A DNA stretch of 64,000 nucleotides from Gymnorhina tibicen (taxonomy: Eukaryota > Chordata > Aves > Passeriformes > Artamidae): positions 227,736 to 291,735 of the forward strand of contig VXAZ01002116.1 in assembly GCA_013399875.1 (NCBI GenBank), written 5' to 3'. A model generated the notes under the pieces. That model did not search any database, was not told the origin of the DNA, and saw nothing but the letters and a program-made list of their open reading frames with translations. The first letter of the stretch is position 1. Every line of letters starts with the position of its first letter. Positions 37,101-48,697 of this stretch are shown here, piece by piece. The position numbers were made by a program, and so were the translations under genes.

Positions 37101-39569
37101 GTAAGATCAACCAGTGTAATCATAAAATAACAGACTGTGATATTCACCTTCCCCTATTCCTGATTGTTCTGGCATTTACGTTACCTTGGTCTGCTACCTT
37201 CATCTCCAGTACTATCTCCGTGGGACTAATCTATTCTGCTGTGCATGGAAGCAACAGGAAATGTTTACAGAGCTTCCAGTATGTGTATATGTGTGTGCAT
37301 GTGTGTTACAGACCTGTCATGGAGAGGAGAGTTTGCACTTTCATGAGAGTGAGAGTCTCCAGGGCAGAGGGAGACTAGGGTCAGAACTGGAGAATACTAG
37401 TCCCAGTGATGTCCTCAGCTGTATCCAGTCTGAAACTGGGATGCAGGTTCCTATTCGCTATGAAATCTTCAGGAAGTTTGGCTGCAGATCTCATTTACAT
37501 TCAGCACATTGAACTCTCTCTCAGCAGCACTATTAACCTCACTTATTATTGCTCTCTGGGTTAATGACGGGTATCTGATCTGCATAGCGATCTTCTCTCT
37601 TTTGCCCTATTCATCATAGCCTCAGCTATGTTATTAAGTAGCAGAAGTGAAACGTAGGATAATCCCTTGCAAAAGAAATGCCTGTAAATGTGTCAAAATA
37701 TGATTCTAAGGTAGTTGCAATGAGTCTGATACACTGGAACTTGATGTTGCCTTTGTCACCTGTCTGTGACCTGCCCAGGGGACCATGCTTGGCTGAGCAG
37801 AGGGGTGGTCAGGGCTCCACAACAAGACCCTGCCTCAGAGAGTGTATTAGCAAGGGCATCCCGCCCAGCTGTGGACTCAGTGTGGCTGTACCTGGGCTGT
37901 TCCAAACACTCTACCCTTTTCTGACAGTCCTGATATCAACACACAATTTCAATATAATCTAGGGTCTGCTAGAATACAAAAACTGAGGCTTCCTTTCTCC
38001 TCTAAGCTGATTTAACACAAGTGTCCTTGAGTCCCCTGTGTGGCAGCTCATTCTGAGGAGATGTTGGAAGGGCTGCTCTGCAAACTGGTGATATGGGCAT
38101 GGCAAGAGGCACACTTGCTGGAGGTGCTCCCAGTATGTGCTAGGACCACCGCCAGTCCTGAACTCTGGCAACACCCCTGTGGCACTGCCAGCACCAGGTG
38201 GAGCAGAACCAGATGCTTCTCCCCATGGCATTGTCACCAGCCTTGTGAGTTCAGGGGCTTGCTGCTGCTTATTTTCAGGGAGGATTTGCCCTTGACAGGA
38301 GGAAGTGTGGTGCTGAGTACAGCAATGATCTGGCAAACATACGAAATGGGATATAAACCTGCTGGGGATTCCTGGCTGGAAATCTCACGGTGCCTGAAGG
38401 AGCTGCTCTTTAACAACTAACACAAGATGTACTACTCATCTAAGTTTAAACAGTCAGTCTAGCTTAACTGAACTTTAGGTATCACCGTGATTTGTTCGGT
38501 TGGAAATGGCACAGTTACAGTTTTAAAATAGTCTGCTACTTTTTGCTTAGATCTTAATTCCTGTTCAGTGAACACAGTATTTTCTTCTAGCTATTTGACA
38601 CTTGTAAGCATCTTTATTTTTCCATAATAGATTTTTCTCCCCTATCCTTAATACATGCATACAAACACACACTACATGCATGGTTTTGCTCTAGCAATAA
38701 AGCTATCCCAGGTTTCTGATGACCTTATTCCCATAAAATGAGATTGAGGTCATAGCACAACTTTTCAATTTTCAAACAGAAGAAGGGAAACTAAGAAACT
38801 AGGTGCAAATCTCAGTTTTAAATACATGTCAAGCATTAAAAAGTCTATGATTGTTCTTATAAAAACAGGAATCTCTCCTAACTATGCTACAACTGGGTGA
38901 ATTCCATGTTGCTCCTGCTTGTTGGAACACACTTTTATTTTGCCCCTATGGCTGCAGTGAGATGTTTCTGGTACCACTGTTCAGTTACTGTTTACTGCCA
39001 TGGTGATACCGCTCTAATTCACCACTGATGGACAATTTCTTTGAGACAGATTTTTAATGTCATGGGGTTTTTTTTCACTAGGACCCAGCATTTCAGGGTG
39101 CTGGATGTGTTGGTAGGTACTAGAATAAGGTCTGGATGGTGAAGTGCTCAGGTGTAGATCTCTGGTTGCAATAGTCCATGAGCAGTTTTCCAGACTGGGA
39201 TCTTTGCCCTGGAGCAAGGGAACATCAATGCTGGTTTCTGGCATCTGAGCTGCAACGGGGCTTTGAGACATTTGGTCCCAAAGGGCACCGGTGTGGTCCT
39301 TGTGTGTGTGTATGGTCATCGGGCTTTGGTTTGGAAATCCTAATTCAGCTGAAGATGTAAGCGTGGCACTTCTGGCCTTGTATTTTTCAGCTTTCTTGGG
39401 TTTAGTTGAAGGTAATGAAAAACTTGGAAATTTATGTAAACAAAGCAGAAATAAAAGTATGTAAGAGCTTTTGTTTAATTGAGCTGAGACTTTTGAGTAC
39501 TTTTCTGTGGTACATGTAAGTTGTGTTCAGGATAGGAGGGAGGTTTGAGGGCTGAGAAAGATTGAGGAA
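28157..39569. other. Long stretch without recognised gene or repeat
   Basis: More than 11 kb with no CR1, LTR or RNA gene that I can recognise. It is AT-leaning with scattered A- and T-homopolymers (for example near 30140, 31210, 34440, 35680 and 36340). No open frame exceeds 126 codons. The low repeat density over this length is unusual relative to the rest of the window and could indicate conserved non-coding sequence, but that needs cross-species alignment. Confidence 0.45.
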
Positions 39570-39880
39570 GTTTATTAAAAAATATAGGAATGGAGCAGAG
39601 AAGATAACCAGGGAATGACCGTTCACTGGGATCTCACAGCCTGAGACACCCAGTGGAAATACCAGTCAGTGGGTTTAAAACAAAGAGGAGGAAGTCCCTC
39701 TCTGCACAATGCATTAAACTGGGGAACTCGTCATCACAGGATGTTTGGGAGGCCAAAGGTATGAATGGGGTCACAAAAAGGGTTAGTCAAGCCCAGGGCA
39801 GTAGGCACACGTGAGACCCTGGGTGTGAGCTCTGGCTCAGGAAGTGTCTACGCCAGTGAGTGCTGGCAGCCAAGGCTGTG
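39570..39880 (+). mobile_element. Ancient L3/CR1-like LINE 3' end
   Basis: The central stretch CACAATGCATTAAACTGGGG followed by AACTCGTCATCACAGGATG and GGAGGCCAAAGGTATGAATG matches the old amniote L3/CR1-type LINE tail. In that family the consensus runs roughly as AATTAAACTGTGGAACTC, then GCCACAGGATGTTGTGG, then GAGGCCAAAAGC. Flanking sequence on both sides aligns more loosely, including the ACCCTGGGTGTGAGCTCTGG segment near 39815. It is more diverged than the other CR1 copies here, consistent with an older insertion. Boundaries are approximate. Confidence 0.75.
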
Positions 39881-41311
39881 AAGTGGAGACACGCTTCTTT
39901 CCACTTTGCTTTCCTCTAAGCTTTTTATGGCATCTCATCACATCAGCTCCAGGCTGTAAAATAAGGAGGAAAGAGGGACTGAGATAGCTCTCACATGTTC
40001 TTCCCCAGTAGCTCTCCTGAATGATGCACAGGCTGAAATGAGTGGTAGAAAAGCACACACCTATGTACTATGGAAAGCCTGCAGTTATTTCTGGCAGGAA
40101 ATGTTCTGAGAGCTGTGGTATCCGGAGGCTGGTAATGAAACGTGAGAGGAAAAGCAGCACAGTGGTCACTTATCTGCCTCAGGGATCAGAGACTTTTGGG
40201 TCAGCGTGTGACAGCCTTGTTGCTGTGGAGAACTCTTAAAATCAGGCTCATTTAGGCAATTACTAAAAAAAGCACAGCAGCTCATAGGCAAGAAGCATCG
40301 AAGACCACTGTATGCAGAGCCCTCTGCACTCACAAGTAGAAATGGTAGAAATGACCCCTCAGCCATGCATTGGAAATCTCAAGACATCAGTCACAGGAGG
40401 AAGTGTAAGAAACTGTTTTCCTTACATTAACCATTTGTTTCACACACATTTCTCAGACATAGCAGGAAAATATTCTTCAACTATCCCTAGAAGTCCCTTA
40501 GGTTGGAAATCTAACACAGCCTCACAATTCTGGAGGCTCCTTTTGAATCCTTTTATTAAAAGCACAAAGCTACAAATAACAGAGTTGGGGGAAATTATGT
40601 ATTTGATGCTTAGGATAAGGAAGCTGGGGCTGTACCATCAGGCTCTGACATGACATGTTTTTTAGATAATTCCAAAAGAATTGTGTCTTCTGGATGAGAT
40701 TAATTCTTTATTTTCTGAAAGACTCCTCAGTCGCTCTCCTTTTCTAGCAAGGAGGGTCCGAAGGGAGCTTTTTCAGACTTAGCCTGAGTTTTCCTCAGTA
40801 AAGATACCTGCTGGTGTCTCAGGACTTACTGTTTGAGGGCAGATATTGGGACTTTGATGTCTCAGAAGGAAAGTGAAAAGCCAATTTAATTAAATAGCTG
40901 TGAGTGAGATTTTGAAATATATAATACCTGGAACAGCTCAAAGTGAATCTCTGTCCTAGGAATAACCCATTTCAGCCTTTCAAACTTTTAGTGGTATAGC
41001 TTTCTTTTTTTTCCAAATTGAAGTGCTGACAACTAAAATGCTACCCCATTTAGTCAGCTGACCTCAAATGCTTTCATTTAGCCAGAATGAGCTACTCCAA
41101 TTAAAGGAAAAAGGAGCAGAAATAATGAATCTGAGAGTATTTTTGTAAGGCACTACATCTAAACACAAAATGACTAATGGCTGAGGCAGGGACAGGAGAT
41201 TTTTCTCATTTAAAGGCCTGGCAGATAAGGAGAATTCATTGCAGATGCATGGTACAGAGCTCTCAGAAATACAGTCCCAGTCGGAACCCCCCAAATGGGT
41301 TTCTGTGCAAA
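39881..41311. other. No recognised gene or repeat
   Basis: Short unsupported frames only. The longest, 113 codons on the + strand at 40312-40653, has no recognisable domain. Confidence 0.5.
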
Positions 41312-41471
41312 GCTCTCTGCAGGACCGTGAATTCCTCAGTGGAAATATTCGAGAACCATCTGGATGCAATCCTGTGCCATGTACTCTGGGATAACCCTGC
41401 TTGAGCAGGGAGATTGCACCAAATGACCCACTGTGGTCTCTTCCAGCCTGACCCTTCCTGTGATTCTGTGA
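41312..41471 (+). mobile_element. CR1 LINE 3' end
   Basis: CTCAGTGGAAATATTCGAGA, ACCATCTGGATGCAATCCTG and CCCTGCTTGAGCAGGGAG followed by CCTGACCCTTCCTGTGATTC are the CR1 3' UTR and terminus. The same blocks end the copy at 8725-9683, so the two probably belong to the same or a sister subfamily. Only about 160 bp remain. A 180-codon frame runs antisense through it (41064-41606) and is a by-product of the repeat. Confidence 0.93.
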
Positions 41472-42312
41472 CGACACATTGGGTTTCTGGGGCTTCAGAG
41501 GTGACTTCTGTGGGCTGTGACTCAGTGCTGAAGATGGTTGACTCACAAATGCACTGACTTCCTGATGAGAGGTCTGGCTCATGTGGTGTGGCTTCAGTAC
41601 ATACAAAATTCAGCTTTTTACATCTGTTGCTCTGGATTGAGCATGGAGCAAGGAGCAATGCTGTCTCATGTGAATGAGAGTGCAGCTATCAATTTTTCTG
41701 TCTGAGGTAAAAGTGGACGTGCTCAATCCTGATTGGGATGTGGAGGGCAAGAATAGGGTGGGTCACGCTCTGGGGGGACATCCTCACCATCCCCTGACTG
41801 TCCATGTTGAACTGCACACTCTTTTTGGGTTGTGTGCAATGGGGTGGGGCAGAGTGACCCATGTCATGGGTTGCTTTTAGGACAGAGGTTTACATCTCAA
41901 AGAGGTTTAGGTGCTTAAAGCTCTGCTAGAGTGGAAGGGTGAAGTTCTCCACTGTCAGTCACAGAATTTTTTGGGAGTTCAAGTAAAATTGGTACGCTTT
42001 ACCCTGGAGCAGTATTTGAGGGCAGTATGTACATAGAGGGTAAGGCCATGTTCTGCCTGGGCCTCAAGTAAGATATTTGAAATTTTCCAGGTGCATAGTT
42101 TTGACTGGAAGAGTTTGCATGAAAAAGAGATAACTATTAATGGCAGTGGTGCAAGTAACCCTTGGCTGTGATATTTTCTTGTGTTTCATTTTAAAAATGC
42201 ACCTTCCAGTCTGGACCACTGGAAACATTTCTGTCGATTCCCTGTGATATTTTCCCAGTTCTTGCTTTGATGAGGAATCTGGTGCTTTGGGCCTGCTTGC
42301 TTGTTGAAGGTT

Positions 42313-42347
42313 CTTTTGTTTGTTTGTTTGTTTTGCTTTTTTTTTTC
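42313..42347. repeat. (TTTG)n and poly-T simple repeat
   Basis: Four to five TTTG units are followed by TTTTGC and a run of ten T residues. It may be the complement of an A-rich retroposon tail, but no element is recognisable next to it. Confidence 0.8.
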
Positions 42348-43664
42348 AGTTAACATGGCAAGCTGACAAGACCAATTAATCATATGACTCCTAAGTAAGT
42401 AATAGCACCAAACTCTTAGGAGGTTTCGGAAGGGCTGCAGAGGTCTGGTGTGCAAAGTCCTGTTTAAAACAAAATCCCTTAATAGCTCTCAGGAGAAAAA
42501 AGCAAGGTTTTGTAGGCACAAGCATAAATTTTCCATGAAACCAGTTAACAGACTCTGTATGCAAAGTTTGTTGTTGATTCAGCACTTTTAACAGTTTTTA
42601 ATGTGATTTCTTGGAGCACTTACTCTCTCCAAGATGTTGAATTAGTTGATCTTCTGAGAACTTCACATTTGCCCTCATTTTGAACTCCTTAGTCAAGTTC
42701 CATGAAATGCTAATAGTATGCAGTGCAGAGTACTGAAAAAAAAGGCACCATAACAGCTGCAGAGCTTATATTGCTGCGAAACATTTTTTTTTAAAAAATG
42801 GAGTTCCCCATGTTCAATATCCAGAAAATGTGGCCAAGCAACAACAGGCTTGTGAATAAAGGTGGAAAAAAAAGATCTGTGAGCCTGAGTTGGACAGAAA
42901 GGTTCTGTAGCCTGCTATTAGAACTTCTTATTCAATTATCTATTTTAGAGCAGCTTGAATAGAAAAAGTCGAAGTGAAATGTGGGCAGGAGAACATCTGT
43001 GCTACCATAATGACTATTCAGTGTATTTTTATTTGATTGTCAGTTTTAGCTTCCTGACAAAATATAATTTACATGTAATTTATCAGAACATTATTTTTAC
43101 TATAATGAATTCTTTCCCTTATAATAAATCCAGATTAACCTATTTCTTTTCCAGAGGAACCCTGGATGTTAGTGAAGCTTCTGTAACTTCAAAAAAAGGC
43201 AAATTGGTATTCCATTGTTTTTGTATTTCTTAAATATAATTCTAAATGTCAGGTCCCTAATTCATTAGTCTTTGGGAATGAAAGCTAATGCTGTAATTGT
43301 AGTTTCATTTCAAACTTTGATCACAGTGGCAAGTAACAGGTTTTTTCTAATAATTAAAGCTTGTTCAGCTGATTTGTGAACACCGTGTTCATTGATATTT
43401 TTGTTTGGTTCTGTTTCATAATTGTTTGCAAGCAAGCTCCTCTCCTTATGGTTCCTGTGCCGTGGTTATCAGGGAGAGGGAGGAAGGGACTTTCAGGCCA
43501 TGGGCTCACAGTCCATTTCTCATCCTTCCTCTGCAGCCTTGGCAGGGTGTGTGTGTGGTCAGGGGTTCTTGACCTGAACAGGACCCCACTGAAGTCCCCA
43601 AAACATGCTCACTGGCAAGTAACAAAGGGGTTTTCTAGCATGTGGGAGAGTCTTTGCATGCCAG

Positions 43665-43734
43665 TGCAGGATTTTTGTTTTTAAAATATGTGGTTTTTTC
43701 TCAATGCAGGATTTTTGTTTTTAAAAAATATGTA
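43665..43734 (+). repeat. Two-copy tandem duplication, period 40 bp
   Basis: TGCAGGATTTTTGTTTTTAA occurs at 43665-43684 and again at 43705-43724, each followed by an A-rich ATATGT segment. The copies differ only by two extra A residues and by the spacer. This is a small local duplication with no visible function. Confidence 0.85.
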
Positions 43735-46700
43735 TGTACTCAACTAAATGATAAAAGGAGGTGTGCTGGGGTGGGAGTGGTGAGGGCACTGTGTCAGCAA
43801 AGAAACAAACTCCCAGGGTCCCCAGTCAGTGTCTTAACAATGAGACAAGCCTTGGTTTTGCAGAGTTGCTTTCTAGAAGGAGGTTCAGTCGGTAAATGCC
43901 TCAGGAGGGAAGCACTCCAGGGATGAGGAGAAAACCTGTTGGATGAGCACAAAGAAGCTTCCTCACAGCCTGGCAAAAGTTTCTGCCTTCTTCATTTACT
44001 GAAGACAAGAAAATAGTTCAAGATACGCTTCTTCGGAGTTCTTCAAACTCACATGTTTTTTTTTCTTTTCTTGACCTTGCTTCACATACTTCCTGCCTGT
44101 CCTGTTGTTCAATGGAAAAATCCTATTAGAGGTGTTAAAATTATCTAGAAGTTAAATCAGATACTGTCCTGCTGCTACTTTTCCACCTCAATTATGCAGA
44201 ATGGAATTAAAAGTACCTTAGAATATGACCCTCACTGTTTTATGAACTCCAAACCACAGCAAGAGTATTCTACCCAATGACCTCTATCTGCGCATAATTA
44301 CATTCTGAGGCATTCTTAAATCATTTGCCAAGTTACTTTTAGTGCTATTCCATGGTAATCCTAAATACCTAGGAATTACCAGGGGTTATTGCCCTCGTCT
44401 CAGGACTTCCTGATATCAGCTAGATATGCAAGTAATTCTGTGCTCTGATACTTCCAGCATGCATTGTTATCTTTGATAAATCTGATCTCTTAAATTAAAA
44501 ATAAAATTGCTTATTAGAGATAGGTCTGTAACTCCTCTTTAAAACTTATAATAAATAAAGAACCATGTAAAAATGTGTGTCAGCAAAAAAAAATCCGTGC
44601 TTTCTTATGCTAAATCTCACTGTGTATTTTAAGCAATTTCATGATCCTATTAAATGATCACACTTCTGGAGTAAACTTCTTAATAGATTTAAACTCTGCA
44701 CTTTTGCTGCATGTGCTGTGCAGGAGAGGGTGAGTGGGAATAGTCACATACGTGCTAGAGGTCAGCACAGTGGTTTCATTCAGCAAATAATCTGTACCTC
44801 ACAAAAGGTTTCTAGGGAATGGGATGTTACTCCAGGAGCCTGAAATAAGCTACTTTACCTCTGGATTATAAGCAGCTGAACAAGGATAATGGTGTTGGTG
44901 GACAAAATTACTAGCATGTGATAGGCCTTTGTGAAGCAAGTGTGGGGTGTTAACCTTGTTTTCCAAGTGTCTTGGGGGTTAGAGGTACTCTGTGAAACCT
45001 AAGAGTAAAAAGTGTTTTGAGCTGAGGCTAACCTGGGCCAGGTGTGCCACGAGGGCTGCATTGATCACAACTTTCAGGTCAGGCTGAAAGGTACCTTCCT
45101 GCTCCCGGTCTGACCTGCTGAATGTGGGACACAGCTCCTAACCAAGTGGTTATCACATTTGGCTCATGGCTTAGTGCTGATTAGAAGAAATTTTCCCCTG
45201 GTCTTTTATCAAAGTCCATCTGCCTGAGAAAAGCTGTCAGCCAAACACTGGGAAAAGCACAGGAAGTAGAAGAGCATTCTTAATAAACTGGGAGAAATAC
45301 TCAGAAACATTATATACTAAAAGCCTTTCACAATATTATAGAAATGAAATACAAATAACCCTTCTGCTCCATATTGTGTGTACAAAAAAAATTTTTTTCC
45401 CTCTGTGCTGCAGCAGCTGTTATGCAACTGCCCCAATTATTTTAACATCTAGGATTTGATGTGAAAGTTTATGGATTCTTTCTAGAACTAGTTAATTCAG
45501 TAGCAGGTTGCAAGCCAAAGAAACTTTACAGATATTATATGAATAAACATTTGTGCTTTTTTAAAGAGTATTTATTGGGACTGCATCACATAATTTTCCT
45601 GCTTTATTTTTTTTTCCCAAATATTGTGAGTTCCTCATAGTGCTGAATATATTTCAATATTGACACATCTTTTTCCTATCTATAATCAAAGGTGTTTCTT
45701 TTTATTTTCTTAAAACTAGGTTCATTAATGGGACATAAAACAGTTTTAATACTATAATACACTCAGCTCTTTAGCCTACCCTTCAGTAATCTCTATATCC
45801 CCATACGGATGAAGGAAGATGACTTCCTGTCATCCATAGTAATGTAATTAAATGCTGGAATATAGTGAAAAGATCTTGTTGAAGAGCCAACAGCCTCTTA
45901 GAGACAGTAGCAATGTGTTTTCAGAGTTATTTTTGCTCCTTGTTTATGCATCTGTCTGTATGTATATATGCTCCTTCTTTGTAAGCAGGCAAACTGGCTC
46001 TGGACGTATTAGTCTGTGTTTGGTTTTGCCTATAGGCTCTCAGATATGGCAGCAATAATAACACATTATATGAAGATGTGGGTTGAGGCTGGAAAACTCC
46101 AGAGGGATATAAATGTTTTGAAAACAATTTTACAATCTCAAATGACACGTGCAAGGAAATTTGACTGCTCTGTGAACCGTGCTCTCCAATTTTCCACAAA
46201 CAAATCAAGATACTTATACTGGAAGAATCTAGGACCAGATGAGTTCTTTCAATTAAATCCTTTAGATTCATAACAAAGTGATTGAATGAACAGACATCTT
46301 TTAATTCTTCTTCACTTTCCTTCCTCTGTCTGTCCAGACTAAGAAATCTCCTCAAAGCCAAAATCCTGGCTGGTAAATGGATTAGGAGCGGCAGATGTCT
46401 CTCTACCACTCTTCTTCTACTCAGTTATTAAAAGTCAGTAAAGCCCCTCTTTTATTCCACCTTTCCACTTGTTGGCATTCTGTTGCTGGGACTGCTACAG
46501 GTATCCAGGCACATAGTTACAGTAAGATGTAGTCAAAGTCATTCTAAGTATAAAAAAGAAGGAGCTCCACTGTGGTAATTATAAGGTTTCATCAATATCC
46601 TTATCCTTTTAGGAATTTGCATTCTCTTCTTTAACTAGCCCAATCTTATTTTTCAATCACTTTTCTTCCCTTGAGTGTCTTTCTCTTTTTTTCCCCATAT

Positions 46701-46860
46701 GTTGTAATCCTAAACTTAAATGATCCTTACAAAATGACTACCTTTCCTTCAAGAAAATATACAGGATGCCAGCTGACTAAATAAGTTTTAGCATCTGAGA
46801 TGTGTAGTATGGTTAATCCCAGGGTTTTGATCTGATCCAAGCAGAGATTTGTAGTAGGAG

Positions 46861-46862
46861 TT

Positions 46863-46910
<48 letters not shown>

Positions 46911-46940
46911 ATCATTATCATCATCATCATCATCATCATC
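46861..46940 (+). repeat. Compound microsatellite (TAG)n-(TCA)n
   Basis: About sixteen uninterrupted TAG/AGT units (46862-46910) run directly into a block of TCA/ATC units (46911-46940) with a single ATT interruption. In one antisense frame this yields a polyaspartate run followed by polytyrosine, and in another polymethionine and polythreonine. These are compositional artefacts, not proteins. Such long pure trinucleotide arrays are normally length-polymorphic. Confidence 0.97.
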
Positions 46941-48621
46941 AAAAAAGATGCAAATGTTACCTTTCTGGATTTCCAATACCTCTCAGTTAGGACCAAAGGC
47001 AAGTGAGAGATTAACACTATGTTAAGGGCAATACTTAATTTTCTCCTTTTTTTATTTTGTGCCATTTACTTTTCAGTGTACATTCATCTCTTTTTCAAGA
47101 ACTTCTTTTTATACACACCTTTGTTAACATGTGAAATTTCACCCACTCACTGTTAATCTGCTCAAGTGCTGTATAGCTTAGCCGTGAACTCTGTGCTACA
47201 GGATATCACAGATGCACGAGTTCATGTCTGAAGACTGAATACGTTAATGACAGATAAATGCACCTGGGGTTACCCAGTACGCAGGAATCACCCCCATCTC
47301 ACTGTGGCCCTCATCCCCGTGGTACCGGATGTTGTGACATTAGTTGGGTAAAGTATCCTATGGGTGTATCCTTACCTGCCACTTTCCATGGGTACCTGCT
47401 TTTGGCCACAGTCAGAGAGAAGATACTGAGCCACAGAGACCTTTTGCTACGGTCCATTTCAGATGGTCTCACACATGGTACTAGGTAAGCTAAACAGTGA
47501 AATACCCTTTTGCTTTCAGCAGGCAGCTTTGTTTGGATTTGAACTCTGGACAGCAGGAAAATTGCCTACAGTCTGAGGCTGAAAGGAGGGAAATGGTCTC
47601 AGTTTTAACTCCTGTTCATTGTTGAGAATACCTCACTTCAGTAGAAGCAAGGGATGGCTCAGAGGCTTGTGTAGTGCCAAGGCTGGAAGTCCACACAAAA
47701 AAGCTGTCAGAGGGTACTTCTGATGCTGTGGGTCAGGGGCCTGAGATCAGCACAGGGCCCTTCAAACCATACCCAGAGCTCTTGGGCAACACACGTCAAA
47801 CAGCAGCCGAGGAGCCAGGCAGCTTTCCTGCTTACTGGCAGCCTCTGCTGAAATCGCATAGCACTGAAATATCCCAGGGATGAAGAAGGTGAACTGCTCA
47901 TACACAGACACCTGCCATACTGCCCAGGCTTAACTTTTCAGAGTGCAGTCCTTAAATGCAAAACATCTGGTATCTGTGCTGAAGGCCAGCTGAGATCCAG
48001 GCAGATAAAATAAACATCTGCTTGAAACAGGTTTCTGAAAACATGAGTACAAGAAAGGTCATTTTTATGCCCGCCTGACTGAACAGAATACAAAAAAGGG
48101 GATGAAATGTTCTATCCACAGCCTCAGTAGTGTGATTATGTTTTCATTTTTATTCAAGACCCATGTATTGTGTTTCTCTGCCTCCTTTTCAGTGGCACGT
48201 AATTCTCTATTTTTTGGGGTTTTTTTTTGTGCTTCTTTGAATTTAAATTGTGTCTTTCATTCAAAGGGTCTCTGCTCTGCCTTGGCAGTCATTTATCCTC
48301 AGAGGTTTGGTTTATTGAGGCTGTGCGGAGGCAATGAGCACACTTTGCATTTCAAATATCAGCGAGCCTGAGGATTCAGGGGCTGTAGCCATAATCACTA
48401 GTATCACCTGGTGCAGTGTGTAGTGCCTGTCACAGGATGTGAGGATGGTGCATGCTCAGATTCCTTATCAATGTTACATGGGGGACATGACACACTGCTG
48501 AAATCCAAAGCCTTGGAAATACTGCAAATGGCACAGTAATTAAGCAAGTTAAGGAAGAAATCTCGATATACCATTAGGTTAATGTCTTTGAAATGCAAGA
48601 CTTCTTTTGCTGTCATGTTCT
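46941..48621. other. No recognised gene or repeat
   Basis: Unique-looking sequence with frames below 115 codons and no recognisable domain. Confidence 0.5.
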
Positions 48622-48697
48622 AATGCAGTTCCACAGGTCCACAGCAATTGGAAATGCGAAATGCTAGGGATTTCCTGTGGACCTGTGAAACTGCATT
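48622..48697. repeat. 76-nt imperfect palindrome / potential stem-loop
   Basis: The arms 48622-48643 and 48676-48697 are reverse complements over 22 bp with a single internal mismatch. Inside them a second 6-bp pairing, GGAAAT (48650-48655) with ATTTCC (48670-48675), extends the stem after a one-sided 6-nt bulge (48644-48649). A 14-nt loop remains. The overall size and arm length are those of a microRNA precursor, but only the fold is visible and there is no evidence of expression. Other explanations are a template-switch inverted duplication or the remnant ends of a small DNA element. Being a palindrome, the same fold is available from either strand. Confidence 0.85.

Larger units (their letters stand above)
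41472..46860. other. No recognised gene; minor simple repeats
   Basis: I recognise no coding or RNA gene. Inside it are a (GTTT)n-type tract and a 40-bp-period duplication, both listed separately. A 52-bp segment at 43155-43206 is flanked by splice-like signals but otherwise unsupported. Confidence 0.5.

Noticed and set aside
41064..41606. 180-codon frame on the minus strand
   Set aside because: It runs antisense through a CR1 3' end (41312-41471) and has no recognisable domain.
43155..43206. 52-bp segment after TTCTTTTCCAG and before GTATTC
   Set aside because: Same reasoning: one open frame, no homology and no neighbouring exons.
44340..44385. Small inverted repeat TGGTAAT...ATTACCA
   Set aside because: Arms are only about 10 bp with an indel, well within chance expectation.
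46727..47065. Minus-strand frame with polymethionine and polythreonine runs
   Set aside because: The runs are translations of the TCA and TAG microsatellites.
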